Source: Stenogyne calaminthoides (lineage: Eukaryota > Streptophyta > Magnoliopsida > Lamiales > Lamiaceae). Taken from it: a stretch of DNA of 64,000 nt. Under the pieces are notes generated by a model. That model saw nothing but the letters and a program-made list of their open reading frames with translations, was not told the origin of the DNA and searched no databases. The stretch is from assembly GCA_037126765.1 (NCBI GenBank), contig JBBCBC010000012.1, positions 9,052,001-9,116,000 of the forward strand. Reading direction: 5' to 3'. Shown piece by piece: positions 43,432-55,483 of this stretch. Position 1 is the first letter of the stretch; each line of letters begins with the position of its first letter. The position numbers and the translations under genes were made by a program.

Positions 43432-46400
43432 TGAAGCGACGATAACGCCTGAATCCGAATGCCTCTTGCACCTTCGACACTCTAAACTCCTAGTCACCAC
43501 TTAGTGATTGTAAAAACTGAAATTTTAAAAATTTTTTTTAAAATATAACGACAAAGATAAAGTATTATATTTTTGGCAAATGAAAGTATTAATGACAAAT
43601 ATAAGTTATGAAAAAGAAAGGGGGTCCGCTTTATTAAAGCTAGATCATGACATTATAATAAAATCACCATTTACAAGGTCGATATATTTTAATCATCGAG
43701 CAATCTTTAAAAAGAGTTTGTTGCTTCTAAGATAAGAATAAATTCACCAATCATAAAAAGCTAAACATTTATTTAAAGAGTCATATCTATATATTATTAT
43801 CATTAACCAAGGGAAACTCCATGTCAATCCTCAACCAGAAATTCAATTCCCTCTCAATCATATCCTCGAAAATATCAAATCAGAGGGGGGTGAGATAAAA
43901 ATTTCAAATGACAACTTGTACATTGTTACTCATACCGGTCACCAAATATAATTATCTTAGTATTTTTTATTAAAGATTTATTCATACGGTTTTATGAGAT
44001 GATTTTTGAGAATTGTACGAGTCTTTGATGTACTCGCTCGCATTCTTGGTTCCTTATGGTAATCTTATTAGTAGCTTAATTTTCTTAACATCGATGATAT
44101 TCATAAGATATCATCCATCATGATCATTCGATCATAAGCATTTCATTCGGGGACAATCGGTTGTCCCCACATGCAATCCCCTTGTCGCCCAACCTACATC
44201 GCATGATAATTATCATGACACCGGGTAATAAACTACCACATGCAATCCCCTTTACAACTTCCCACCTCCTTTGAAAATGATCTTATGTATCTCAGAAGAT
44301 ACATAACATATCATTCATAAGCATTATCCACTTTATTTATTATTTTCTTGTGTTCTTAGTTATAAATTTGTGTTTGTTTTTACTCGAGTTCGTAATACAC
44401 CAACAATCATTGTAACATAAACCATCGTGATACAAATAAAGGTCACCCACCTTATTAAATTTTAAGAAAAGTTACAAACTTTGAAATCGGTTTGAGAGTT
44501 TGAGCGTGACAATCGTCCGAAAGCTTTGATTCGAGCAAAGACTTCCCTAAAGACAATATTTTCATGTTCTCGCTATTAATTACTTTTTGATTGAAGTAAA
44601 ATTATTCGAAAGTTTATCAAGGACGTTAAACTCTATTCTTTAGATTTCCTTACTGTGAGCTTTTATCGAACTTTTACTTTAATCGCTATTGAGTTTATTA
44701 ATGATGTCCCAAAATTATTACTTGCAAGAATAAAGCTTTAAGGTTCATTTTTTCAGCTTGACACAGTTTTAGAAAATAATTTTGTAAAATTGTTTATATA
44801 GTACTAAAATTCATCAAATAATTCACAAAAATAGATAAGAGCATGTAGTATTTGATTATATTTTTTTATAAAATATAATAGTATCGAAAATAGTCCCAGT
44901 AAATCAAGAAGTTCGGTTGTTCTTCAGATTCACAATATAAATTTCGCAAATTCATAACTCTTTATTTGCAAGTCCAAAACTCATAAATTTTTAGGATCAT
45001 GTTTATGACTTGTTATAGTTTAGGACCAAATTTTTATATTTTCTACAAAGGTCATGTATAACAAGTTAAACTAATGGAAAAGTACGATAATTTATTTACA
45101 CACATATATATATTTTTGGGTAAAAACTCAAATAATCGATTTGATCAAATTTATACTTTTATTAACTTAGTTGTTATTTAGAAAAAATATAAATTATAAT
45201 GTGTATAGTGTTTGGATAATTTTCATGATTAAAAAACATGTGATTACTCAAAAGAGTTCCTAAAGGACTTTCAAATAAGTTGCATAAAAGGGAATATAAA
45301 ACACATATGGTTTGTGGGAAAGAAAGTCATTCAAATAAATTATTATACCAACCATTAAGTTTTCCAAAAGTTCCTAATTTCAGTTATGACATTATTAGGA
45401 AAGTTGGTGTCCCAAATTTTGTGACTTTCTTTTCGCGAGTTGTTTCCCGTTGATTCGCTAATCCGATCGAGACAGAACTTTAGGGCTTTTAAAGCTTGTA
45501 ATCTGAAGTTTACTGGCATGAAAAATCGTTTGAAAATAACGAACGGAAGTTAGTTAAAAGTGTCGAAAAGTCAAAAATGGGACCAATTTCTTGTTGAAAG
45601 CAAAATTCCAGTTTTTTTCGTTGCAGCACGTCGCATCTTTTTAAAGAAATCATAACTCTGAATCTACCCGATGATAATTTACGAGATTTTATACGAATAC
45701 AGTAGACCCGATGAATTTTAACTTTCCGCTAGTTTTATCTCAAAATGATTTCTAGAACTCGAGATATGAATTTTTAAAGTTATTATTTAGGAAATTCGAG
45801 TAGCAATTTTTTCGAAATTTCAGGGCTTTTGAGCGACAATGTTTAATCGTGAAAAACGAAAGCAACAGAACGACACCAAAATTGAGTACCGAGACTACGA
45901 TCACATATTACATATATAAGGGAGCACAAAGGTGTTTTAAAACACAAATTTCTAGTACAACAGAGTATTCGATGGCGAGTTTTAAAAATCACCAAAAAAG
46001 CTTTTGACGCTTCAACTCGACATATTTGAGTGTAAATTTCTAAGAAGATAATTCAAGACAATTTTTGAAAACCAAAAATACGAAAGCATGAAGTATGTAC
46101 TTCAAACAACACGTAGGAGTTCTAAACTAACAATTTCCAACACGCTTAAGCACTCAACAATCTCACCGAAAAATCATACGAACACAAAGTTTCAAATTTT
46201 GTTCGAGGTTACCTTTGTCGCTTTTCCTCCTCCTGCTTTTCGCAAGATCTTCAAGGAACCAGGTGTTTAGTAGCTTGAAGCCCTTGATATATATTAGATG
46301 ATGGTTTCATGTTTGAATTCAAGAAAAATTGAAGAGTGAGAAAGAGAGGATGAAGCCATGAGCTTCACGGAGTGAAGGAAGTGATTTCTTATCTTTTTCC

Positions 46401-47347
46401 CGGATTATAAGAATTGTATGGATTGATTACCTTGATAGATGTTATCGATGATGGATGAAGCTCCTCCTTGTGCTGGAATCAAGAAATTGCTCGATCAAAA
46501 TGAATGGTTGAGGGAAATTTCCTTACTTGCTTGAAGATGATGGTACGCCATGGATTTGGAGAAGAGAGTGAATTTTGGGGAGAGTTGGGTTTCGATTTTT
46601 GCGGCATCGCTTTGATCAAGTGTTGTGTAAATTATGAAGGGGAGGTGCTTATTTATAGAGGAATGAGAGGAGAGGCACGACTTAAAATGGTGATGAAATT
46701 AAAGTGTTTTTTTGGTGTAAATTTCATTTTGATGAATAGTAAATCAAATATGCGTGGCGAGTATGAACCAAGTGTCGACTTGTGGCTAGAAAACGAATGC
46801 CATAGATATTTATTCAATCGCGATATTTGTTAGAATTAGTATTATCCGTATTCTAGAGTCACAATTTCTTTAATTAAAAATCACGGTTTTCAAGTAGAAA
46901 TAATTATTTAGAACTTTTAGCTTATTAAATCGTCATTGCTTTTGAGACGAAAATTATTTATTTAATTATTTAATTAAAAATCCAATTTTCTTAAATTTCT
47001 CAATAATTTTAATTTAGTTAGACAAGTAGATTTTCCATCGTCAGATTTATTATTCGTTAGATTCACGATTTTTATATCGAAAAATCCTAATTCCTTGAAA
47101 TATTAATTTTATTTCTTTAAATTGAAATTAAATATTATTATTAAATATTTTATGACCAAACCTTCATTAAGTATTTTGTTACAAGGCTAGAGTGCTCCCT
47201 GCCTCAAGTGCTTCGTCCATTCCCCTAAAAATGAAAACCTTTGCAAACATATACGCCTAAAAATCATTCAATAATCTTTAAATCAAATATTCATTTTATT
47301 AAACTCATTTATTTTATTATTCTTATTAAAACTGGACGGGTATTACA
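43432..47347 (-). repeat. 3' LTR of gypsy-type element G (minus strand)
   Basis: The right edge reads GGACGGGTATTACA, so the minus strand starts TGTAATACCCGTCC, typical of plant Ty3/gypsy LTRs. It is followed by the reversed PPT. The part 43447-45660 is repeated at 51199-53432 (the other LTR). The length, about 3.9 kb, is unusually large. The left edge is by homology only. Small ORFs inside (46088, 46504) have no recognised domain. Confidence 0.7.
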
Positions 47348-47375
47348 TCCCTACCCCTTAAAAGAATTTCGTCCC
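47348..47375 (-). promoter_or_regulatory. Polypurine tract of element G
   Basis: The minus strand reads GGGGACGAAATTCTTTTAAG then GGGTAGGGA directly before the LTR start TGTAATACCC. The GACGAAATTC..AAGGGG signature is familiar from plant chromovirus 3' ends. Confidence 0.65.
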
Positions 47376-48779
47376 CAAAAATTCCACTTTTTTTTTTTTT
47401 CTTAGTCATGAAGGGTATTTCCCTAAGATCATTTCAATTTTCCAAAATAATTCAAACTTATTTTCCATGTCTACAAAACCCAAAATATTCTCGATTCCTA
47501 TAATCATGAAGCGTCCTTCCTAAGTTTGTCATGTGCATTTCCTCGAAAGTAAAATCACATCTTAATTATAAGTTTCTAAAACCCATCCAAGCTACCTCTA
47601 TATTTATTTCATCGCCTAAAGTATGAAACACTTAATGTACTTTCGTGATGATTCGGTTGGTAAAGCTAAATGATAAGTTTTGTCTCCATCCTAAACGAAA
47701 AAGGTCGAGTGGCTTTATGTGGTGAGACTTCATCTTGTCTCTCTCCTCATAGTGAATCGATCTCTTCCTAGGTCTTCGAAATGATTCCCATTAATCTCTG
47801 TACGAGTTCTAGTTCGAGAATCTTACGATATCCAACTTCGTCTTAACCATTAAGCAATCTTATTTTCTTTCCATAAGGTGCTTCAATTCGTGTCGCCTCA
47901 GATCATACTTTGGCAAATTTTGTATTGTAGGTGAATTCCACGAGTTGAAAGCGAGTTCCTCAAATCACGAGTTAGCTATTTTGTTGGTATGACTTTGATC
48001 ATTGTGATGCATACAGAAAATCTTTTCCATGTTGTACGACGTCACATCCTTGTCTGGTTCGGCTGCATTGTTGGCATATCCTCCTCCACTCAAAAGAATT
48101 TCGTCCCCGAAATTCACTTATACTGAACCCTTTGGTTTAAACGAAATGGGTCAACGAATGGAAAAGTTATGTTCTATTTCTAAATCATTCGACTATACTT
48201 CTAAACGTTCTACCCTGTCCTTAAAAATCTAATGGCATTTCTAAGAGAAAGTAACTATGTCAATACTCATCTTCCTATACTTATACTTACGTGCCAAAAC
48301 TAGCTCATCTTAAATTTATTTAGGGTCTTCGACTTAAGAACGCAAAATTTGGTATTTGTTCGGTGTCCATCCAATTAAAGCTTCGCTCATTCTTCTTGAT
48401 TTTGAATTCTCATTGTATTTTGACGTAGTATTCACTTTTTTAGAATATGTCCTTCAATACTTCATATTCCCGACTCCTCGAACTTTTTAAACACAAGAGA
48501 GTGGGATGCTCATGTATCAAGCAATACATGCATAGGTATTTCAAGCACAAGTAATGTACCGCTTAGGCTTTCATGTTGTTTCGGTGGTTCGTGATACCGA
48601 GTAGCATTGGTTCCTCACTCTCCTTCCCGCTCCGGAAGATAACATTTTCATAGACTCGTCCTTGCTAGCCTTGATAGACGTACCTCTTCTTGATGGTCCG
48701 TAGGTGGTTGTTACGCGTGAAGTTGTCGAGTTGAAGGTTGCCCAATTGATACCGATTGGTTCCCGGGTCGATGATTAGG
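47376..48779 (-). other. Element G internal region without recognisable pol
   Basis: In a gypsy element this interval after gag should hold protease, RT, RNase H and integrase (about 4 kb). Only 1.4 kb is present and I recognise no catalytic motif in any frame. A second copy of the PPT-like sequence AAAGAATTTCGTCCCCGAAATT lies at 48095-48116. Either pol was deleted or this lineage never carried it. Confidence 0.45.
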
Positions 48780-49960
48780 ATTTCTCATCATTGGGGATCA
48801 ACATTTGGCTTATTACGGGGCATTTAGTGGTTTTATGCCCCTTTTATGACAACGATAACAATTTCTAGTTCCTCGAGGCATACTCCCAAGTGTCTCTTCC
48901 CACAATTGAGACAAAGCGGTGTTTCTTGGGCATTGAAGTTGTTTCCTCTTGTTGTTGGATTAGGATTTCTCTTGAAGTTTGATCGCCAATTATGGGGTTG
49001 ACAAACACAGTTTGTCGGAGCTTGTTCAAATTCTAATCCCAAACCAATCGAGATAGTTTGAGATAGTTGGTGCTTGATCGAAAATCATTGCGGGTTTGGC
49101 GACGAGTTGTAAGAGTGTGTTTAAACTCCAAACACAAACCAAACAAGTCAATCGCTGATCGAATTTAAACCTCATCGTAGTTGCCGCCAAATTCTTCTAT
49201 GATCTCTTTGACCTTCTACCAATCCATGTTCAAATATTTTTGCTTTTTTTGCATCAATCTTCATCCGCCCATTTCCCCGAGCATTGTTTTCTTTAGCCTT
49301 TTCCTCGCTCTCTCGGTTGAGTATTTTTCCACTTAGCCAAGTTGACGGTTATCCTTTCTGGTGGTGGCTCACCAATATGCTTCCCATCTGGTGTCCTCCA
49401 ATGTTTGATTCAGTAAAAGCAATCAATTATTTCGTGACCTGCTTATGATTTTGTAACATATTCTTTTTTTTCTTCGAGCATATCCCTCCATGCCTTTTTG
49501 CCACACGAGGGACATGATCGTATGATCCGTGGTCCCAGAGACGAGCTAGTTGCTTAGCAAGCTTCTTTGGTTTGTCCTCCCAATCGATGTCCTCCAATGG
49601 AGTAGATACATAGACAAGTAGTTGAAATGACGTCAGACTCCATCATAGTGAATACTTTTTGGCGAGGGTTGATAGTTTCCAAATCCTCGCGATGTATAGC
49701 GCTTGGAGAGGAAGTAACGTACAACATAGTTCCCTTTAAAGTCGCCCCATACTAGGGATTGTACACCTTCTATTCCTAAGGTACGCCATACGAAGTTCAA
49801 CCATCGAGTCGCATCCTCTGTTAGTTGAGCCAACACAAAAGACTTTTTGTTTTTTCACCAAGTCCATGAGTCCAAAAATTCATTCGATCTCAGCCATCCA
49901 TTCTTCCGCTGTACAGCCCCCTCATTTCCTCTAAATCGGGACGACCAGAGACTTTGAAAT
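48780..49960 (-). pseudogene. Element G gag (Ty3/gypsy type), broken
   Basis: Minus-strand pieces: LTEDATRWLNFVWRTLGIEG and SLVWGDFKGNYVVRYFLSKRY (about 49830-49690), the retrotransposon gag capsid pattern; and further on TPLCLNCGKRHLGVC (near 48920-48880), the first zinc-binding segment of gypsy gag. The pieces are in different frames with stops, so no protein is made. Product would be the capsid/nucleocapsid. Confidence 0.7.
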
Positions 49961-51182
49961 TTTAGATGACTATACATGTTCGAGGTCCGGGTTGAGGCAT
50001 CGGTATTAGAGGTGATTGTTCTAGTTCAAAGATTCGGATGTCGCCCTTGCTCAACACCACCTTTTTAGAGGTTCTTGGGCTTTTTATGAGGTAGTCTACA
50101 TTCACGATGTGGTACCATTCTAATAACCAATGAGGGTCCCAAGAGAGAAGACTAAATATATTTATAACATATAGGTATGAGAAAAATTATAAAAACAGAA
50201 CCCAATTATCGAATTAACACTCTGATTTAGCACAAGTTATACATTGAATACGCAGAACATTGAACACACCGTGTCCACAATGCACAATGATGACGATCAA
50301 CAAACCGTAAAGTTTAGAACCCAATTATCGAATTAACATCAAGTAGAACCATTGATCGCATGTCAATAAAGCAATAATTGGGTAAAATAATGATGAATAA
50401 ATACAAGCTCACTTGAAGTAAGTTGTAGAATAATATATATAATCATAAAATATGGAGTGACCTCCATTTAAAACAACTAACAATCCCAATAAGATAAAAT
50501 AATAATACAAGATCTAGTGCCTTCTAAACTATATACAAAGGATATAGGACCCAGAGTTCATGTGAAGGGAGTCATTCTAGGTCCATCTTATATTCCACAA
50601 TATATAGAGATCTAAAGGTTTAAAATCGAGAGTGTTCGATGATATCATAACTATCGTGAATGCATGTACAATATTTCCATAACTTCCACTTTGTACCATG
50701 AGAAAATGAATAAATCATTCCATAACATTTCCTTTCATTTCATAAACATGTAACATTTTTTCATTTCATAAACATGTAACATTTCATTTCATTTCATAAA
50801 CATGTAACATTTCCTTTCATTTCATAAACATGTCGATCAATGCATAGCTTATCATTTCTCACTTTCAGAATCTCCGTAAATTATGTAAATCAATGTCCTT
50901 GAAACCTTTTTTCAAATCATAATCTTACTTGAAAATCTTTAAAACATACACATACCTCGAGGTGCTTTGGTCATGGCAGAGACATATTTTCCCACAAGTA
51001 ACTTAGTTCAAGTAGTTCATTCATTAGCATAATGTTTCTATTAAGCATTTTATACTCAACTTTTAAGAATTTCTAATTACTAGTATATTAATATATTAAG
51101 GCAAGTTCTTTTATAAAAACTTTTTATAAAAAGTTTTAATATGAAAAATTATATTTTAGATTTTGTCCGAAAGTTGAACCTA
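49961..51182 (-). other. Element G leader between PBS and gag
   Basis: Non-coding, AT-rich. It contains the minisatellite listed at 50722-50832. No separate gene is visible. Confidence 0.5.
50722..50832. repeat. Minisatellite, about 4 copies of an ATTTCATAAACATGTAAC unit
   Basis: Units of about 25-34 bp containing CATTTCATAAACATGTAACA, differing in the length of a CATTTC spacer, sit in the leader of element G. Confidence 0.85.
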
Positions 51183-51195
51183 GGGCTCGATACCA
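51183..51195 (-). other. Primer-binding site of element G
   Basis: The minus strand reads TGGTATCGAGCCC next to the LTR edge, close to the initiator tRNA-Met primer site TGGTATCAGAGCC. Confidence 0.6.
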
Positions 51196-53432
51196 CCAAA
51201 CGCCTCGAATCCGTAATGCCGGGCCTTGACCTTCGACACTCTAAACTCGGGTCGCCACTTAGTGATTGTAAAATCTGAGCTTAAAAATTTTCTTTTTTAA
51301 AATATAATGACAAGCATAAGTATTACATTTTTTGCAAATGAAAGTATTAATGACAAATATAAGTTATGAAAAAGCAAAGCAGGGCCCGCTTATTAAAGCT
51401 AGATCATGACATTATAATAAAATCAGTCGTTTACAAGGTAGCATATATTTTAATCATCGAGCAATCTTTAAAAGAGTTTGTTGCTTGGCATAAGAATAAA
51501 TTCACCAATCATAAAAGTGAAACATTTATTTAAAGAGTCATATCTATATATTATTATCACTAACCAAGGGAAACTCCGTCAATCCTCATTGCAGCCTCAA
51601 TTCTCTCAATCATATCCCGAAAATATCAAACCGGGGGGTGAAATAAAAAATCTCAAATGGGCAACTTGTACAATCGTTATTATACCGTCACCAAATATAA
51701 TTATCTTAGTATTTTATTAAAGATTTATTCATACGGTTTTCAGAGATAATTTTTGAGAATTGTACGAGTCTTTGTATAGACTGCTCGCACTCTTGGTTCC
51801 TTATGGTAATCTTATTAGTAGCTTAATTTCTAACATCGATGATATTCATAAGATATCATCCATCATGATCATTCGATCATAAGCATTTTATTTGGGGACA
51901 CCGGGTGTTCCGACCACATGCAATCCCCTTGTCGCCTAACCTACATCGAATGATAATTATCATACGGGACACCGGGTAATGTCACTACCACGCGGCAATC
52001 CCCTTTTTACAACTTCCGACCTCCTTCGCGGAATGATCTTATGTATCTCGAAGATACATAGCATATCATTCATAAGCATTATCCACTTTATTTATTGTTT
52101 TCTTGTGTTCTTAGTTATAGATTTGTGTTTGTTTTAGTCGAGTTCGTAATACACCAACAATCACCGTAAATATAAACCATCGTATACAAATAGTGTCACC
52201 CACCTTATTAAATTTTAAGAAAAGTTACAAACTTTGAAATCGGTTTGAGAGTTTGAGCGTGATGTTGATCGTCCCGAGCTTTGATTCGGCATCACTTCCC
52301 TAAGACAATATTTTCATGTTCTCGCTATTAATTACTTTTTGATTGAAGTAAAATTATTCGTAAGTTTATCAAGGACGTTAAACTCTATTCTTTAGATTTC
52401 CTTACTCGTGAGCTTTTATCAAACTTTTTTACTTTAATCGGCTATTGAGTTTATTAATAATGTCCCAAAAATTATTACTTGCAAGAATAAAGCTTTTTAA
52501 GGTTCATTTTTCAGCTTGACACAGTTTTAGAAAAACATTTTTGTAAAATTATTTATATAGTACTAAAATTCATCAAATAATTCACAGAAGCAGATAAGAG
52601 CATGTAGTATTTGATTATATTTTTTATAAAAATAATCGTATGGAAAATAGTCCCAATAAATCAAGAAGTTCGGCTGTTCTTCAGATTCACAATATAAACT
52701 TCACAAATTCATAACTCTTTATTTGCAAGTCCAAAACTCATAAATTTTGAGGATCATGTTTATGACTTGTTATAGTTTAGGACCACATTTTTATATTTTC
52801 TACAAAGGTCATGTATAACAAGTTAAACTAACGGAAAAGTACGACAATTTATTTACACACATATATATATTTTTGGGTAAAAACTCAAATAATCGATTTG
52901 ATCAAAATTATAATTTTATTAACTTAGTTGTTATTTAGAAAAAATATAAATTATCATGTGTATAGTGTTTGGATAATTTTCATGATTAAAAACATGTGAT
53001 TACTCAAAAGAGTTCCTAAAGGACTTTCAAATAAGTTGCATAAAAGAGAATATAAAACACATATGGTTTGTGGGGAAAGAAAGTCATCCAAATAAATTAT
53101 TATACCAACCATTAAGTTTTCCAAAAAGTTCCTAATTTCAGTTATGACATTATTAGGAAAGTTGGTGTCCCAATTTTTTTTTCGACTTTCTTTCATTTTC
53201 ATGAAAAGCTTCCCCGCTGATTCGCTTAATCCGATCGAGACGAAAACTTTAGGGCTTTTTAAAACTTGTAATCAAGTTTACTGGCATGAAAAATCGCTTG
53301 AAAATAACGAACGAAGTTAGTTAAAAAGTGTGATAAAAAGTCAAAAAGCCCGACCAATTTCTTTGTTGAAAGCGAATTCCGGGCTTTTTTCGCTTTCAAA
53401 GACGCCGATCTTTTAAAGAAAATCATAACTCA
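51196..53432 (-). repeat. 5' LTR of element G, cut by element S
   Basis: Direct repeat of about 43447-45660, including CACTTAGTGATTGTAAAA, CCAAGGGAAACTCC and CGATTTGATCAAA landmarks. It stops at AATCATAACTCA, where the left LTR continues with another 1.7 kb; the SIRE-like LTR begins there, so the remainder should lie beyond the window. The two copies differ by many one- to four-base indels. Confidence 0.8.
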
Positions 53433-55348
53433 GGTTGGGAGATGAATTTTAATAAAGGTTTATGATTTTGATTAGATCCCAAAACCCCCGAGTATACATG
53501 TTCGTAATGATCTTGATAGTCGAGTCGATTCGGGCTTTTAGAATTGTGATGTTATCCGCGGAATGTATAGTCGCAGATATAGTTCAGATAGTTATCAAGA
53601 CTCAAGAGGGATACCGAGTAAATCAAGACTCAACGAGAAGACTCAAAGACATCACCAAGATAAACTACAAAGATTCAAGACGTCAAGACTCGTAAGACTC
53701 AAGACTCAAGACTCAAGACACAAAGACCAAGACCGAGAAATCAAGATCAAGAATATCGAGGCAAAAAATCAAGACTCGCAATATATCAATGCTCAAGATG
53801 AACTCAATGTTCCGAGGCAATCAATATATCTATCTAAAGGATGCAATATCGAGATCATCGCGATTCCTTAGAAAATAGATATTTGCCAAGACATTCAAAT
53901 GCGCATAAAAAGGAACTAAGTCAAGTTGTTGTTAAGGTTATATCAAACTCGTAGTTTGTAACTAAAAAGAGCCGCTGAAGGTGTCTACCTTTAATCGAGA
54001 CAAAAGTCAAAAAGAGGAAGACAACATCGCATTATACCGACACCGACAAAGGATGTGTCTCCTCAAAAAGGATGTCAAATGTACAAAAGTTCCATCGCAA
54101 AAAGAAGACCGGCTACATGAAAGGCTATTGCCTAGAAAGTGTTAGGGAGTTTCAAACCCTAAATATAGCCGCTTTCACACACCACAAGAGGGAACTCACG
54201 GTCGCCTCTCCAACTGATAGTTTTCAAGAGTGACCTTGGTGTACGCCTATAAATACCGGGTGACCTCTACATCAGTAAGGTTACGGAAATTTATACGCAA
54301 CTTAAGAGCTCAAACTTATTCTTTTAAAGTTAAAAGCACTAAAAAACTTAGAATTTTCCAAGTGCTTCGATATTGAAGAGAGCTCACTATACTAAGCCTA
54401 GCTTGATAAGAATTATCCAAAGTTTAGTCGAGATATCCTAACCCTTTGCATTGGCGCTTTATTGTAAAGGATATCTCATCCTAGTTGAAACCAACCAAGA
54501 AACCCCAAACCCTCGAGAAGGTAGTTGGAGGTGTTTGTTGGTGAGAAGAGTTGTAAAGAGTTAGTAAACCACGCGAGTAGTCGTAAAACTCTAGAGGAGA
54601 AGTTAGTAAGCCATGCGGGTAGTCCGAAAGCTTGTGTGTGATTGAGTAAGTAAACTACGGAGGTAGTCGTAAAAAGCTCAAGGCCCGGGTTAAGTAAGTA
54701 AACTACGGAGTAGTAAGAAAAACTCAGTAATGAAAGGAGTAAGTAAACTATGAGGTAGTCGAAAGCCCGTGGTTGATAGAGAATTTCTCTCAAGAGTCGC
54801 GAGAGCGGACGAGGAGCTTGAGTCTCCGAACCACTATAATTGCCGTTCTTTTTATCGCTTTCTTTATCCGTGGCTTATCTCGTCAGATTGTCTTGATTTG
54901 AAAGCATACTTTTCACCGATATTCACCTGAATCAATCCAATCGGGTTGCATAAGTGAATTACAGCCAATCATTATTTCATAAAGGGAAGGTTTTTTCAAA
55001 GAAAGCTTAAAACGAGTATAAACTAAGTGGCCAACTATTCTCGCACAATCGAGTAGCTGTAATGATAGTTACCAAACCGAACGCATTTTTCTAAGGGTTC
55101 AAGAAGTTAGTTATCCGATCCAAGCAACTCAGATCTCTCGACACTCAGACTCAGCCAGATTATCTCGAGGTTTCGAAAGCAGCCAGATCACCGCTCAGAG
55201 ACTTTGACTCAGAGCGACCAGGCTTCTCGTAACCTAATCTTCGTGGATTATCCGACTAAGTCGACCTCAAAGAAGAAAAAAAAGTTTTAAAAACACCAAC
55301 ACGCATATTCCCCATACACGCAAAGACTCTTGCTTGCACCGACCAACA
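53433..55348 (+). repeat. 5' LTR of element S
   Basis: Starts GGTTGGGAGATG (TGTTGGGA in relatives) and ends CACCGACCAACA. It contains AAGACTCAAGACTCAAGAC tandem units (53690-53735), a TATA box CCTATAAATACCGGG (54248-54255), and about five ~45-50 bp repeats with AGTAAACTACGGAGGTAGT (54550-54770), then CTCCGAACCACTATAAT as in solo LTRs B1-B4. Confidence 0.75.
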
Positions 55349-55350
55349 AG

Positions 55351-55368
55351 TGGTATCGTGAGCAAAGG
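55351..55368 (+). other. Primer-binding site of element S
   Basis: TGGTATCGTGAGCAAAGG two bases after the LTR; close to TGGTATCAGAGCAAGG, the initiator tRNA-Met site typical of SIRE elements. Confidence 0.75.
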
Positions 55369-55483
55369 TTCAACTTGACCACTACTTTGTCGACTAAAAG
55401 TTTTATTTTTTTCAAAAAATACTTGTGGTCTATCCGAATCGATCTTATTTGTCAAACTTTTTATTTTTCAAGAGATCGTAAAA

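Noticed and set aside
46504..46833. 109-codon plus-strand ORF
   Set aside because: Sits within the long LTR of element G with no known motif.
50722..50832. CRISPR-like spaced repeat
   Set aside because: Units are contiguous with near-identical spacers; it is a minisatellite inside a plant retroelement.
53462..53871. Overlapping ORFs at the start of element S
   Set aside because: They run through AAGACTC tandem repeats of an LTR; low complexity.
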